Assembly (NCBI RefSeq): GCF_016834655.1
Contig: NZ_JAENHP010000001.1
Span: 248,001-312,000 of the forward strand
Direction of reading: 5' to 3'
DNA length: 64,000 bases
DNA from: Paractinoplanes ovalisporus
GTDB taxonomy: Bacteria; Actinomycetota; Actinomycetes; Mycobacteriales; Micromonosporaceae
This document shows positions 25,511 to 35,593 of the stretch, piece after piece. Each line of letters begins with the position of its first letter. Within the stretch, counting starts at the first letter, position 1. The notes beneath the pieces are model-generated. The model worked only from the letters and a program-made list of their open reading frames with translations, did not search any database and had not been told where the DNA came from. Both the position numbers and the translations under genes were made by a program.

Positions 25511-26535
25511 CCGACGTCGTCAGCTACCGTCCCAGCCCCGAGGAGCTGTCCTACACGTTCGGCGGCCGGGAGCCCGTACGCCGGGTCGAGCCGGGCACGG
25601 TGCTCGACCTCTACACCGAGGACTGCTTCGGCGGGCGGGTGCGCGACGTCGGTGACCTGCCCTCGGTGGTCTGCGAGTTCCCCTATCTCAACCCGGTCAC
25701 CGGCCCGTTCCACGTCGAGGGGGCCGAACCCGGCGACACCCTGGCCGTGCACTTCGTCGCGATCGTGCCGGCCCGCGACTGGGCCGTGTCGTCGACGTTC
25801 CCGCACTTCGGGGCGCTGACCGGCACCCACACCACGGCCACCCTGCACCCGCCGCTGGACGAGCTGGTGTGGCGCTACGACGTCGACGTGGCGGCCGGGG
25901 TGGTGCGCTACCACGCCCGGCGCAGCGGCTTCAGCGTCGAGCTGCCGCTGGACCCGATGCACGGCACGGCCGGGGTCGCGCCGGCCGCGTTCGAGAGCCG
26001 CATGACGATCGTGCCCGACGCGCACGGCGGCAACATGGACACGCCCGAGCTGCGGGCCGGGGTGACCGCCTATTTCGGGGTGAACGTGCCGGGGGCGCTG
26101 TTCGCGCTGGGTGACGGGCACTGCCGGCAGGGCGACGGCGAGGTCTGCGGCACGGGCGTCGAGGCGGCCATGAACACGGTGGTGATCCTCGACCTGATCA
26201 AGGGGGTGTCCACCCCGACGCCACGGTTCGAGACCGACGACGCGCTGATGTCGGCCGGGTCGGCGCGGCCGCTGGAGGACGCCTACCGGATGAGCCAGCA
26301 TGACCTGGTCACCTGGACGGCCGGGCTGACCGGGCTGGACCTGCTCGACGCCTACCAGCTGATCAGCCAGGCCGGCGAGGCGCCCGTGGGCAACGTGTGC
26401 GACCCCAACTACACGATGCTGGCCAAGGTCGCCAAGGAGTTCCTGGGCGGCGCCACCGCGTACGGGGAAATCCACGACCGCCTCCGCGCGACGGCCCGCG
26501 CCTATCGGGCGGAACCGGATCGCGGGTCCCGGTAG
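25507..26535 (+). CDS. Acetamidase/formamidase family hydrolase
   Basis: 342 residues of the FmdA/AmdA family, which hydrolyse short-chain amides to acid and ammonia. Characteristic blocks: E-D-C-F-G-G (about 38-43), G-P-F-H-V-E-G-A-E-P-G-D-T-L-A-V (about 64-79), P-D-A-H-G-G-N-M-D-T (about 172-181) and D-G-H-C-R-Q-G-D-G-E-V-C-G-T-G (about 202-216). Its start lies in the stop of the permease gene. Together they read as an uptake-and-hydrolysis pair for nitrogen or carbon from an amide. Length is within the usual range for the short form of the family. Confidence 0.9.
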   Translation: MTDVVSYRPSPEELSYTFGGREPVRRVEPGTVLDLYTEDCFGGRVRDVGDLPSVVCEFPYLNPVTGPFHVEGAEPGDTLAVHFVAIVPARDWAVSSTFPHFGALTGTHTTATLHPPLDELVWRYDVDVAAGVVRYHARRSGFSVELPLDPMHGTAGVAPAAFESRMTIVPDAHGGNMDTPELRAGVTAYFGVNVPGALFALGDGHCRQGDGEVCGTGVEAAMNTVVILDLIKGVSTPTPRFETDDALMSAGSARPLEDAYRMSQHDLVTWTAGLTGLDLLDAYQLISQAGEAPVGNVCDPNYTMLAKVAKEFLGGATAYGEIHDRLRATARAYRAEPDRGSR

Positions 26536-26545
26536 TCCAACGCGC

Positions 26546-27652
26546 ATGAGATACGGCTGGTTGGCGGTGGTGGCCGCGCTCGTGCTGGGCGGATGCGCCA
26601 CGGGGGAAGCGGCGGAGTCGGCCGTGGGGTGGCGCACAGTGGCGGACGGGCCGCTCGGGCCGCGCGAGCAGTCGCTGGGCCTGTGGACCGGCCGCGAAGT
26701 TCTGATCTTCGGGGGCAGCGACGCACCACCGTGCCCGCCCAACGCCAGCTGCGCGATGGATCCGACACCCCTGCTCGACGGCGCCGCTCTCGACCCGGCG
26801 ACCGGCACCTGGCGCACGCTCAGCGACTCGCCGGTGTCACTGCTGAGCGCTCAGGGCGTGGTCGTCGGGTCAAAGGCCTTCCTGCTCCCGTACGCCGTGA
26901 CACGCCGACTCGTCGTCTATGACATCGACCGGGACACCTGGGACCGGTTGCCCGCGCCGTTCGATCCGCAGTCGGGTTATCAGCTCGTCGCGGCCGGGCC
27001 GCACGTCGTCGCGTACGGGGGAAGCGACGAGGTGCGGCCCGGCCAGGACTACCTGCTCGATCCGCGGACCGGCAAGTGGACGGCGCTGCCGGACGACCCG
27101 CTGGGCCCGGCGTGGGACCGTGCGATGACGTGGACCGGGCGTGAGCTGGTGCTGTTCGACCACGAGCTGATCCCCAACCCGGGCGCCGAGGGCCCGACCC
27201 TGACCCGCGCGGCGGTGTTCGACCCGGGCTCCCGGGCGTGGCGGCGCCTCCCCGAATCCCCCATGCTCTCGACTGGGCCGTGGCTGGCGACCGGCGGCCG
27301 GCTGGTCAACCCGGCGCTGGGCACCGAGGACGGCGGCGAGGTGGGCAACTGGGGACGCGACGTTCCGTACGGGGGAATCCTCGATCCGGCCTCGGGCGCC
27401 TGGTCCCCGCTGCCCGAGGCACCCTCCGGAGGCGGCGGCGCCCTCGACGGCACGAGCGCGCTCTATCCCGGGCTTGTGAACCACGTTCTCGACACGCGGT
27501 CGGGCCAGTGGCAGACCGTTCCGGCGCCGCCCGGAGACGACACCAGCGGGCACACGGTGGTGACCGCCGGGCGGGAGCTGGTGCTCTTCGGCGGCGCCCA
27601 CAAGCACAAGACCCTGGTCGGCACGACCTCGATCTGGACGCCGAAAAGTTAA
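26546..27652 (+). CDS. Kelch-like beta-propeller lipoprotein
   Basis: 368 residues. Signal with L-G-G-C lipobox at about residues 14-17, then repeated units of the type L-W-T-G-R-E-V-L-I-F-G-G ... A-A-L-D-P-A-T-G-T-W-R, recurring as A-A-G-P-H-V-V-A-Y-G-G, T-W-T-G-R-E-L-V-L-F and V-T-A-G-R-E-L-V-L-F-G-G. This is a kelch-type propeller of about six blades, displayed on the outside of the membrane. Ligand unknown. It follows the acetamidase by 10 bp, and may be on the same transcript, though a functional link is not evident. Confidence 0.82.
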   Translation: MRYGWLAVVAALVLGGCATGEAAESAVGWRTVADGPLGPREQSLGLWTGREVLIFGGSDAPPCPPNASCAMDPTPLLDGAALDPATGTWRTLSDSPVSLLSAQGVVVGSKAFLLPYAVTRRLVVYDIDRDTWDRLPAPFDPQSGYQLVAAGPHVVAYGGSDEVRPGQDYLLDPRTGKWTALPDDPLGPAWDRAMTWTGRELVLFDHELIPNPGAEGPTLTRAAVFDPGSRAWRRLPESPMLSTGPWLATGGRLVNPALGTEDGGEVGNWGRDVPYGGILDPASGAWSPLPEAPSGGGGALDGTSALYPGLVNHVLDTRSGQWQTVPAPPGDDTSGHTVVTAGRELVLFGGAHKHKTLVGTTSIWTPKS

Positions 27653-28773
27653 CGGGCTACGGGCGCGGGCAGGTGGCGCACCAGCGCGGCCACCGCGTCC
27701 CGGCCGGCCCGGTTGGCGCCGACGGTCGACTGCGACGGACCGAAACCGATCAGGTGCACGCGCGGGTCGGCGGCGACCTGGGTGCCGATCATCCGGATGC
27801 CGCCGGCCGCGTTGCGCAGCCCGAGCGGGTCTAGGTGGCTCAGCGCGGCCTTGAACCCGGTGGCCCACACGATCGCGTCGACGGTGGTCACGGAGCCGTC
27901 CGATTCCCGTACGCCGTGAGGTTCGATCGCCGTGAACATCGGGCGGCGTTCCAGCGCGCCGCGTTCCTTGGCCGCCACCGCGTACGGGGTCCAGGCCAGC
28001 CCCGTGTAGGAGACGACGCTGCCCGTGGGCCGTCCGGCCTCGACGTCCGCGACCACCTTGGCGATCACCTCGCGGCCGGCCACCTCGGGCTCGAAGCCGT
28101 CGGTGCGGAAGACCGGTTCGCGCCGGGTGTACCAGAATGTGGTCGCGACCCGGGAGATCTCCTCGAGCAGCTGCACGGCCGAGATCCCGCCGCCGACCAC
28201 CGCGACCCGTTTCCCGGCGAACTGGTCGGCCGACACGTAGTCGTGCGTGTGCAGCTGGATCCCGGCGAACGTCTCGCGCCCCGGATAGTCCGGCCGCACC
28301 GGGTTGGTCCAGGTGCCGGTGGCGTTGATGATCGCCTGCGCCGCCCACTCCCCGGCGCTCGACTCGACGACCAGGTCAACCCCGTCCTCCCGTACGGCGG
28401 TGACCCGCACCGGCCGCAGGATGGGCGGCTCGAAGGTGCGCTCGAACGCCGCGAAGTAGCGAGGAACCGCCTCGCGGCTGGGCTCGCTCGGATCGAGGGG
28501 CGGTTTCGGCAGCCCCGGCAGATCGAAGATCCCGTTGACGGTGGCCATCCGCAGCGACTCCCAGCGGTGCCGCCACGCCCCGCCCGGCGCGTCCTCCCCG
28601 TCCAGCACGACGAACGTGCGGGCCGAGCCGCCGGGTTCCCCGAGCGCGCTGACGAACCCCCGCCGCGCCAGATGATAGGCGGCCGACAGCCCCGACTGCC
28701 CGCCGCCGATCACCACCACCGTTGCCGATCTTCGCGTCACAGTCCCCGACAACGCGTGACGCCGATCCGGCAT
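27649..28773 (-). CDS. Flavin-containing monooxygenase-like oxidoreductase
   Basis: 374 residues. FAD motif V-V-V-I-G-G-G-Q-S-G-L-S (about 18-29), NADPH motif V-A-V-V-G-G-G-I-S-A (about 189-198) and between them F-A-G-I-Q-L-H-T-H-D-Y, matching the F-x-G-x-x-x-H-x-x-x-Y fingerprint of class B flavoprotein monooxygenases; V-W-A-T-G-F-K closes the family pattern. Likely oxidises a soft nucleophile or ketone in the cytosol. A GTG at 28740 is an alternative start that removes 11 residues before the Rossmann strand. Divergent from tetR and so its likely target; the 3' end overlaps the propeller gene by 4 bp. Confidence 0.88.
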   Translation of the reverse strand: MPDRRHALSGTVTRRSATVVVIGGGQSGLSAAYHLARRGFVSALGEPGGSARTFVVLDGEDAPGGAWRHRWESLRMATVNGIFDLPGLPKPPLDPSEPSREAVPRYFAAFERTFEPPILRPVRVTAVREDGVDLVVESSAGEWAAQAIINATGTWTNPVRPDYPGRETFAGIQLHTHDYVSADQFAGKRVAVVGGGISAVQLLEEISRVATTFWYTRREPVFRTDGFEPEVAGREVIAKVVADVEAGRPTGSVVSYTGLAWTPYAVAAKERGALERRPMFTAIEPHGVRESDGSVTTVDAIVWATGFKAALSHLDPLGLRNAAGGIRMIGTQVAADPRVHLIGFGPSQSTVGANRAGRDAVAALVRHLPAPVAR

Positions 28774-28798
28774 TCCGACCTGGTAGACATCAGGTTGT

Positions 28799-28808
28799 CG
28801 ACCGGTCG
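28799..28808. promoter_or_regulatory. Palindrome CGACCGGTCG, candidate TetR operator
   Basis: A perfect 10-bp palindrome in the 70-bp spacer between the monooxygenase and tetR starts; partial repetition of GGTCG follows at once. Position and symmetry suit a shared operator for the divergent pair. No experiment or known consensus supports it. Confidence 0.5.
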
Positions 28809-28843
28809 GTCGAAAAATGAACCGATCGTGCTAGCCTTCGACC

Positions 28844-29443
28844 ATGCGGTCTGAGGGGCAGCTCTCGTTCGTCGAGCAGGCTCGCCGCCGCCAGTTCGTG
28901 CAGTGCGCGCTCGAGTCGTTGCACGAGGCAGGCTTCGCCGGCACCTCACTGGCGGCGGTCGCGCAGCGGGCCCAGATCTCCAAGAGCGTCGTCGTCTACC
29001 ACTTCGGCTCGAAGCAGGCCCTGCTCGAGGCGGTTGTCGAGACCGTCTACGCGAGCGCGGTGCCCGACATCATGGCCGCCCTCGAAGCGGCCGAGGGACA
29101 CCGGGAACGCCTTCTGGCCTACGTCCGGATCGCCGTGCTGTTCGCGGCCGACAACGTACGGTCCCTGATCGCCGTAGGCGAGATCTTCCGCAACCTGCGG
29201 CGCCCCGACGGCGCCCTGCGCTACACCGCGGCCGACGGCGAAGAACTGATCACCTTCGTCGAGGAGTTGCTGCGCGACGGCCAGGAGGCGGGCGAGTTCG
29301 GCGACTTCGACCCCCGCACGGTCGCGGTCGTCATCCGCGCCGCCATCGACGCGCTGCCCGACCGTTTCCACCTCGACCGTGAGCTGGACGGTCCCGACGT
29401 CGCCACCAAGCTGTGCGACGCCGTCGACCGGATGACCCGCTGA
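28844..29443 (+). CDS. TetR/AcrR-family transcriptional regulator
   Basis: 199 residues. N-terminal helix-turn-helix: A-L-E-S-L-H-E-A-G-F-A-G-T-S-L-A-A-V-A-Q-R-A-Q-I-S-K-S-V-V-V-Y-H-F-G-S-K (about 22-57), ending in the classic Y-H-F-x-S-K. The C-terminal two thirds is the helical ligand-binding/dimer domain. Probably a repressor released by a small ligand; the divergent monooxygenase is the natural target. AT-rich promoter sequence lies just upstream of the ATG. Confidence 0.92.
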   Translation: MRSEGQLSFVEQARRRQFVQCALESLHEAGFAGTSLAAVAQRAQISKSVVVYHFGSKQALLEAVVETVYASAVPDIMAALEAAEGHRERLLAYVRIAVLFAADNVRSLIAVGEIFRNLRRPDGALRYTAADGEELITFVEELLRDGQEAGEFGDFDPRTVAVVIRAAIDALPDRFHLDRELDGPDVATKLCDAVDRMTR

Positions 29444-29540
29444 CCGCAGGCCCGCCCGGCCCTCATCGCGCTGATCCCGGCCGGGCCGCAGCTGGCCCGG
29501 GCGCGGCGGGAACGGGCGGCGGGCCTGGCATGATGGCGCG

Positions 29541-30554
29541 ATGGTCGACTGGGCGGGGCTCCGGCACGCGTACGGATCGGCGGAGGACGTTCCCGGCAAC
29601 GTCGCCGCGCTGGGGTCAGCCGACGAGGACGAGCGGCGCGAGGCGTTCGGCGAGCTGTATACGAGCATCATCCACCAGGGCAACCGCTACTCGGCGAGCG
29701 CGGCCGCCGTGCCTCTGCTGCTCGATCTGGTCGCCGAGCCGTCCACCCCGGAACGCGACCTGCCGCTCTATCTGCTCGGGCTGATCGCGGTGGGTCCCGA
29801 CGCGGCCTGGCTGCCCGGCGGGGTCCGGCCCGGCGATCTCGGGGACGACGAGGCCCGCGCGTACGAGGCGGTCGGCGCCGGGCTGGCCGTGCTGCGCCCG
29901 CTGCTGGCCGACGAGGAACTGGCCGACTCCGCCGCGTACATCCTGGGCTGGTATCCCGGCGACCCCGAGTCGCTGCGCGCTCTGGCCACGCGGGACAGCC
30001 CGGCCGCGGTGGTGGCGATCGGGTTGCTGGGCCGGCCCGAAGGTGTGCCGATCGCCGAGCGGGCGATGACCGACGACCGTCCGGGGATGCGCTGGGCCGG
30101 CGCCGTCGCCCTGGCCCGGCTCCGCGGTGCCGAGGCCGGGGCGGCCGTGCGCGATGAGCTGCTGGGCTGGGCGGCGAGCGCCCGGGAGGCCGACCACTTC
30201 GTGCCCTATCTGGAGGGCGACCTGGCCGGCTACGCGCTGCTCTCGCTGCCCCTGATCGGTGAGGACGCCCTCGAACCCGCCCTGGCCCGCCTCCGGCAGT
30301 CGACGGATGTGGCCGCGCTGACGGCGGTCGAGGTGGCGTTGCGGGCGGCGTTCCCGGCGGGGCCGATCGCGGCCGGCACGCCGTTCACCGCCCTCACGGC
30401 GCGTCAGCAACGCCTCGTGGGAGTGCTGGCCGGGCACGAACCGGACCTGGGCAACGTCAGCCTGGCGATCTCGGACTACGGACTGCCGCACGGCCCGGAG
30501 CGCCTCACGGCGTACGCCCACCCCGCTGAACCAGCCACCCACGACGGCCGCTGA
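29541..30554 (+). CDS. HEAT/PBS-lyase-like repeat protein
   Basis: 337 residues, entirely helical, with Ala/Leu-rich repeat units such as S-A-A-A-V-P-L-L-L-D-L-V and W-A-G-A-V-A-L-A-R-L-R-G typical of HEAT-like solenoids. No enzyme motif, signal or membrane helix. Such proteins are scaffolds or sensors in the cytosol; the role here is unknown. The last ten codons run into a 25-bp tandem repeat, so the C-terminus may vary between strains. Confidence 0.75.
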   Translation: MVDWAGLRHAYGSAEDVPGNVAALGSADEDERREAFGELYTSIIHQGNRYSASAAAVPLLLDLVAEPSTPERDLPLYLLGLIAVGPDAAWLPGGVRPGDLGDDEARAYEAVGAGLAVLRPLLADEELADSAAYILGWYPGDPESLRALATRDSPAAVVAIGLLGRPEGVPIAERAMTDDRPGMRWAGAVALARLRGAEAGAAVRDELLGWAASAREADHFVPYLEGDLAGYALLSLPLIGEDALEPALARLRQSTDVAALTAVEVALRAAFPAGPIAAGTPFTALTARQQRLVGVLAGHEPDLGNVSLAISDYGLPHGPERLTAYAHPAEPATHDGR

Positions 30555-30621
30555 ACCGACGCCACCCGACAGCCGCTGAACCGACGCCACCCGACGGCCG
30601 CTGAGCCGGCGCCCGCGACGG
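30523..30621. repeat. 25-bp tandem repeat, four copies
   Basis: Units at 30523-30547, 30548-30572, 30573-30597 and 30598-30621 begin CCGCTGAACC and end CCGAC(A/G)G; copies two and three differ at one base, copy four is 24 bp and more diverged. The array covers the last codons and stop of the HEAT gene and most of the spacer to meaB. TGA stops occur in each unit. A short GCGCC/GGCGC hairpin with TTT follows at 30625-30641 and may end transcription. Confidence 0.85.
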
Positions 30622-30638
30622 CCGCGCCGAGGGGCGCT

Positions 30639-31598
30639 TTATGAGGCGTCGTACGCGGCCAGCAACTGCTGCGACGCCTGGGCGGGAGTGAGGGTGCCGG
30701 CGAGGATCTGATCCCGTACGGAATCGGCCGTCTCACGCACGGCGGGATCGGTCGCGAACCGGGTCAGCACGGCGTCGCGGGCCATCGACCACATCCACTC
30801 GACCTGCTGGCGGCGGCGACGGTCGGCCACGTCGGTCTTCTCGCGGTGGGCGGTCAGCTGCGCCCGGACTTCGTCGATGCCCGTGCCCTCGAGCGCGCTG
30901 CACGTCAGCACGGGCGTGGTCCACTCCGTCGTACGCAGCAAGCGCAGCGCACCCGAGAGCTCCCGCGCGGCCCGTCGAGCGTCCGGCTCATGGTCGCCGT
31001 CGGCCTTGTTGATCGCGATGACGTCGGCCAGCTCCAGGATGCCCTTCTTGATGCCCTGCAGCTGGTCGCCGGTGCGGGCCAGGGCCAGCAGCAGGAACGT
31101 GTCGACCATGTCGGCCACCGCGGTCTCGGACTGGCCAACGCCGACCGTCTCGACGATGACCGTGTCGTAGCCGGCCGCCTCCACGACGACAATCGCCTCG
31201 CGGGTGGCCTTGGCGACCCCGCCCAGCGTGCCCGCGGTGGGCGACGGCCGCACGTACGCGTTCGGGTCGGCGGCCAGGCGGGCCATCCGGGTCTTGTCAC
31301 CCAGGATGCTGCCGCGGCTGCGGGTCGAGGACGGGTCGACGGCCAGCACCGCGACCCGGTGCCCCTCGCCGGTGAGCTTGCTGCCGAGGGCGTCGATGAA
31401 GGTGGACTTGCCGGCGCCGGGCACGCCGCTGATGCCGATCCGGTGCGACCCGCCCGCGTCGGGGGTCAGGGCGGCCAGCAACTGCTGGGCGAGCTCCTGG
31501 TGGTCGCGGCGGGTCGACTCGACCAGGGTGATGGCGCGCGCCACCCAGGCCGGTGTCCGGGCGCGCACCCCGTCCACCATGGCGGGCAGGTCAATCAC
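30639..31598 (-). CDS. meaB: Methylmalonyl-CoA mutase-associated GTPase MeaB
   Basis: 319 residues of the G3E/MeaB GTPase family. Walker [10 protein letters not shown] at 58-66, [18 protein letters not shown] (about 87-104, switch I type), E-T-V-G-V-G-Q-S-E (switch III/Walker B region) and N-K-A-D for guanine. MeaB loads cobalamin into methylmalonyl-CoA mutase and protects it from inactivation. The gene overlaps the end of mutB by 8 bp, giving the usual mutA-mutB-meaB operon. Confidence 0.96.
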   Translation of the reverse strand: MIDLPAMVDGVRARTPAWVARAITLVESTRRDHQELAQQLLAALTPDAGGSHRIGISGVPGAGKSTFIDALGSKLTGEGHRVAVLAVDPSSTRSRGSILGDKTRMARLAADPNAYVRPSPTAGTLGGVAKATREAIVVVEAAGYDTVIVETVGVGQSETAVADMVDTFLLLALARTGDQLQGIKKGILELADVIAINKADGDHEPDARRAARELSGALRLLRTTEWTTPVLTCSALEGTGIDEVRAQLTAHREKTDVADRRRRQQVEWMWSMARDAVLTRFATDPAVRETADSVRDQILAGTLTPAQASQQLLAAYDAS

Positions 31599-33771
31599 CG
31601 CGCCGCCGGGACAGTTCGGCGAGCAGGTCGAGCGCGGCCTCGGCCAGCACAGTGCCGGGAGCGAAGATGGCGGCCGCTCCCGCCTCGCGCAGGGCGTCGT
31701 AGTCCTGCGGCGGGATCACCCCACCCGCGATGATCATGATGTCGGGGCGGCCCTGGGCGGCCAGCTCATCGCGCAACGCGGGCACGAGCGTGAGGTGACC
31801 GGCCGCGAGCGAGTTGACGCCGACGATGTGCACGTCGGCCTCGATCGCCTGCCGGGCCACCTCGGCCGGGGTCGCGAAGAGCGGGCCGACGTCGACGTCG
31901 AAGCCGAGGTCGGCGAACGCGGTGGCGACCACCTTCTGCCCGCGGTCGTGGCCGTCCTGCCCCATCTTGGCGACCAGGATGCGGGGCTGACGGCCCTCCT
32001 CCTCGGCGAACTTCGCCGCCGCGGCGCGGGCCTGCTCGATGTCGGCCACCTGGCCCGCCTCCTGCCGGTACACGCCGGATATCGTACGGATGCGGGCCGT
32101 GTGCCGTCCGAACACCTTCTCGAGGGCCATCGAGATCTCGCCGACGGTCGCCCGGGCCCGGGCCGCGTCGACGGCCAGCTCCAGCAAGTTGCCGGTGCCG
32201 GGTTCGCCGGCCGCCTTCGTGAGCGCCTCCAGGGCCGAGACGCAGGCGCCCTCGTCCCGCTCGGCGCGCAGCCGGCGCAACTTCTCGACCTGATTCGCCC
32301 GTACGGCCGCGTTGTCGACCTTGAGAACGTCGATCGGCTCGTCGGCGTCGGGGCGGTACTTGTTCACGCCGATCACCGGCTGGCGGCCCGAGTCGATGCG
32401 GGCCTGGGTGCGGGCGGCCGCCTCCTCGATCCGCATCTTCGGGATGCCCTCGTCGATCGCCCGGGCCATGCCACCGGCCGCCTCGACCTCGGCGATGCGC
32501 TCCCACGCCTTGACGGCCAGGTCGCGGGTGAGCCGTTCGACGTAGGCGCTGCCGCCCCACGGGTCGATGGCCCGGGTGGTGCCCGACTCCTGCTGGATGA
32601 GCAGCTGGGTGTTGCGGGCGATGCGGGCCGAGAAGTCGGTCGGCAGCGCCAGGGCCTCGTCGAGGGCGTTGGTGTGCAACGACTGCGTGTGCCCCTGGGT
32701 GGCCGCCATCGCCTCGACGCACGTACGCATGACGTTGTTGAACACGTCTTGCGCGGTCAGCGACCAGCCGGAGGTCTGGCAGTGGGCGCGCAGGCTCAGC
32801 GAGCGCGGGTCCTTCGGCTCGAACCCGCGCACCAGCTTGGCCCAGAGCAGCCGCCCGGCCCGCAGCTTGGCCACCTCCATGAAGAAGTTCATGCCCACGG
32901 CCCAGAAGAACGACAGCCGGGGCGCGAACGCGTCGATGTCGAGCCCGGCGGCCCGGCCCGCGCGCAGATATTCGACGCCGTCGGCCAGGGTGTAGGCCAG
33001 CTCGAGGTCGGCCGTGGCTCCGGCCTCCTGGATGTGGTAGCCCGAGATGCTGATCGAGTTGAAGCGGGGCATGCGCTGCGACGTGTACGAGAAGATGTCG
33101 GAGATGATCCGCATCGACGGCGCCGGCGGGTAGATGTAGGTGTTGCGGACCATGAACTCCTTGAGGATGTCGTTCTGGATCGTGCCGGACAGCTTCTCCG
33201 GCGCCACCCCCTGCTCCTCGGCCGCGATGATGTAGAGCGCCAGCACCGGCAGCACGGCGCCGTTCATGGTCATCGACACGCTCATCCGGTCGAGCGGGAT
33301 GCCCTCGAACAGCCGCCGCATGTCGTAGATGGAGTCGATCGCCACCCCGGCCATGCCGACGTCACCGGTCACACGCGGGTGGTCGGAGTCGTAGCCGCGG
33401 TGGGTGGGCAGGTCGAACGCCACCGACAGGCCCTTCTGTCCGCCGGCCAGGTTGCGGCGGTAGAACGCGTTGGACTCTTCGGCGGTCGAGAAGCCCGCGT
33501 ACTGCCGGACGGTCCAGGGCTGGTTCACGTACATGGTCGGGTAGGGCCCGCGCACGTACGGCGTGATGCCCGGATAGGTGTTGAGGAAGTCGAGCCCCCG
33601 CAGGTCGGCGCCGGTGAACAGCGGTGGCACCGCGATTCCCTCCGGCGTGTGCCAGGTCAGTTCCTCGGCCGGGCGTCCGGTTTCCTCCCGTACGGCGTCA
33701 CGCCAGCCCTCGGCCGAGCCGGGCGCGAGCCCCGGCGACGTCAGCTGTGCGGCGGAGAAGTCGGGAATCAC
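31591..33771 (-). CDS. mutB: Methylmalonyl-CoA mutase large (catalytic) subunit
   Basis: 726 residues. The N-terminal TIM barrel contains [16 protein letters not shown] and [13 protein letters not shown], the substrate-binding blocks of the catalytic chain; the C-terminal B12-binding domain has D-G-H-D-R-G with the cobalt-ligating His608. The enzyme interconverts succinyl-CoA and (R)-methylmalonyl-CoA with adenosylcobalamin. Start is the GTG at 33771, which overlaps the mutA stop as GTGA, so the two chains are made in equal amounts. Function certain; the physiological direction (propionate use or methylmalonyl-CoA supply) is not. Confidence 0.97.
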   Translation of the reverse strand: MIPDFSAAQLTSPGLAPGSAEGWRDAVREETGRPAEELTWHTPEGIAVPPLFTGADLRGLDFLNTYPGITPYVRGPYPTMYVNQPWTVRQYAGFSTAEESNAFYRRNLAGGQKGLSVAFDLPTHRGYDSDHPRVTGDVGMAGVAIDSIYDMRRLFEGIPLDRMSVSMTMNGAVLPVLALYIIAAEEQGVAPEKLSGTIQNDILKEFMVRNTYIYPPAPSMRIISDIFSYTSQRMPRFNSISISGYHIQEAGATADLELAYTLADGVEYLRAGRAAGLDIDAFAPRLSFFWAVGMNFFMEVAKLRAGRLLWAKLVRGFEPKDPRSLSLRAHCQTSGWSLTAQDVFNNVMRTCVEAMAATQGHTQSLHTNALDEALALPTDFSARIARNTQLLIQQESGTTRAIDPWGGSAYVERLTRDLAVKAWERIAEVEAAGGMARAIDEGIPKMRIEEAAARTQARIDSGRQPVIGVNKYRPDADEPIDVLKVDNAAVRANQVEKLRRLRAERDEGACVSALEALTKAAGEPGTGNLLELAVDAARARATVGEISMALEKVFGRHTARIRTISGVYRQEAGQVADIEQARAAAAKFAEEEGRQPRILVAKMGQDGHDRGQKVVATAFADLGFDVDVGPLFATPAEVARQAIEADVHIVGVNSLAAGHLTLVPALRDELAAQGRPDIMIIAGGVIPPQDYDALREAGAAAIFAPGTVLAEAALDLLAELSRRRGD

Positions 33772-35579
33772 GGCGCCACCCCCAGGTCGTCCAGCGTGCT
33801 CGTGAGCAGGGCCACCGCGTCGCCTCCCATGTGGAGACACGCGTCGACACCGTCGTAGTCGCCCCGCCCGGCCAGCAGCACCCGCCGCGCACCGGCCTCG
33901 CGCAGCGCGGCCGCCTCGGCGACGGCGTGTTCGGCGTACACCTTGTCGGGCCCGCACAGGCAGGCGACCGGGGAGGGGTCGCTCGTCACCTCGATGCCGC
34001 CGGCCGCGAACAGGTTGGTGGTGAAGGTGAGGCGGGCGCCGTGGGCCGCCGCCGACCCGAGCGTGACCAGCCGCACCGCGGGCCGCGCGCCGGTAGCCGC
34101 CAGGTGGGCGTCGCTGCGGTCGCGCAGCCGCTCGAAGGCCTCGGCGTAGCGGTGCCGCGGCAGCCCTCCCCCGGGCGGCGGTGCGGCGGGCCTTCGTTCG
34201 GGCACGAGATCGGCCAGGTTCGGGAACTCGCTGACCCCGGTGATCGGGTCGCGGCGGTGGGCCAGGTTGGCCTCGCGGGCCGTCCACACCTCGGCCAGCC
34301 GGTCGGCGATCAGGCCGCTGCCCAGCCCGGCCGCGAGCCCGCCCGCCTTCTCGATGGCGGTGAACCACTCCCAGGCGGCGACGGCCAGCTGGTCGGTGAA
34401 CCGTTCGACATACCAGGAGCCGCCGGCCGGGTCGAGCACGCGGGCCACGTGGGCCTCCTCGACCAGCAGGGTCTGGGTGTTGCGGGCCAGGCGGCGAGCG
34501 AGATTGTCGGGCCGGCCGAGCTGGTGGTCGAAGGGCAGCACGGTCACCGCCTCGGCCCCGCCCACGCCGGCCGCGAAGGTGGCGATGGTGGTGCGCAGCA
34601 GGTTCACCCACGGGTCGCGGGCGGTCATCATCGCGGCCGACGTGACCGCGTGCTGGCGTTGACCGCCGTGTTCGGGCGCCCCGCACAGCTCGGCGATCCG
34701 CGCCCACAACCGGCGGGCCGCGCGCAGCTTGGCGATGGTGGCGAACTGGTCGGCGGTCGCCGCGTAGCGGAACTCGATCTGGCCGAGCGCCTGCGGCACG
34801 CTCAGCCCCGCGTCGGTGAGGGCCCGCAGGTAGGCCACGCCGGTGGCGGCGGCGCAGGCCAGCTCCTCGACCTCGGAACCGCCGGCGTCGTGGTAGACCG
34901 TGGCGTCGACGGTCACGGCCCGCAGCCCGGGCGCCTCGGCCACGCAGCGGGCGGCCAGCGCGGCGGCTTCGCTCAGGCCGAGGGCCTCGCCGGTGCGGGC
35001 CTGCCATCCGAGCGGGTCGGCGCCCAGGTTGCCGGCCACCTGGCGGGCGTCGACGCCCCGGGCGGCCAGCAGCTCGAACCAGGCGGTGGCGGCCGCGACG
35101 GTCTGGTCGCCGGCGTCGAGCACCACCGGGGCCAGGTCGAGCAGGACGCCGTCGAGGGCCTCGGGCAGCCCGTCGAGCGGCAGGGCGCCGCCGCCGAGGA
35201 CCAGCCACAGCGAGGTGGTGCCGTTCTCCAGATCGCCCAGCGCCGCCTCGCGGACGTCTTTGGGCACGGGCTCGGCGTAGCGCTGACGCACGTCCCAGCC
35301 CGACACGACCGCACCGGCAGCACGAGCGCCTCGCACGAAGGGCGGTTGGCCGGGCAGCCCGGTCGGGGGCAGGTCGGCCGAGCCGGCGGTCTGGAGGGCG
35401 TCGATCGCCGGTCCGCCATAGGTGACAGTGGCCAGAAGCTCCTCGACCGCCTCGGGCCCGGTGTTCTCGTCGGCGGCACCCGAGCGGCGTAACGCCGCCA
35501 GAGCCAGGAGGCGCCACTGCTCGGCGCTCGCGGCGGGGAAATCCGCGCCCAGCGACAGGTTCTCCGACGACGTCGTCAT
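33768..35579 (-). CDS. mutA: Methylmalonyl-CoA mutase small subunit
   Basis: 603 residues related to the large subunit but without the cobalt-binding DxHxxG sequence: the matching C-terminal segment is degenerate, as in other MutA chains, which are non-catalytic partners. Recognisable parts are [22 protein letters not shown] and [11 protein letters not shown]. It is the first gene of the mutA-mutB-meaB operon, and no other gene lies between it and the DUF418 gene upstream. Confidence 0.95.
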   Translation of the reverse strand: MTTSSENLSLGADFPAASAEQWRLLALAALRRSGAADENTGPEAVEELLATVTYGGPAIDALQTAGSADLPPTGLPGQPPFVRGARAAGAVVSGWDVRQRYAEPVPKDVREAALGDLENGTTSLWLVLGGGALPLDGLPEALDGVLLDLAPVVLDAGDQTVAAATAWFELLAARGVDARQVAGNLGADPLGWQARTGEALGLSEAAALAARCVAEAPGLRAVTVDATVYHDAGGSEVEELACAAATGVAYLRALTDAGLSVPQALGQIEFRYAATADQFATIAKLRAARRLWARIAELCGAPEHGGQRQHAVTSAAMMTARDPWVNLLRTTIATFAAGVGGAEAVTVLPFDHQLGRPDNLARRLARNTQTLLVEEAHVARVLDPAGGSWYVERFTDQLAVAAWEWFTAIEKAGGLAAGLGSGLIADRLAEVWTAREANLAHRRDPITGVSEFPNLADLVPERRPAAPPPGGGLPRHRYAEAFERLRDRSDAHLAATGARPAVRLVTLGSAAAHGARLTFTTNLFAAGGIEVTSDPSPVACLCGPDKVYAEHAVAEAAALREAGARRVLLAGRGDYDGVDACLHMGGDAVALLTSTLDDLGVAP

Positions 35580-35593
35580 GCCCCGAACTTACG

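Noticed and set aside
30639..35579. mutAB-meaB as precursor supply genes of the enediyne cluster
   Set aside because: Enediyne PKSs are expected to use malonyl-CoA; the operon is a common chromosomal one and is 20 kb away.
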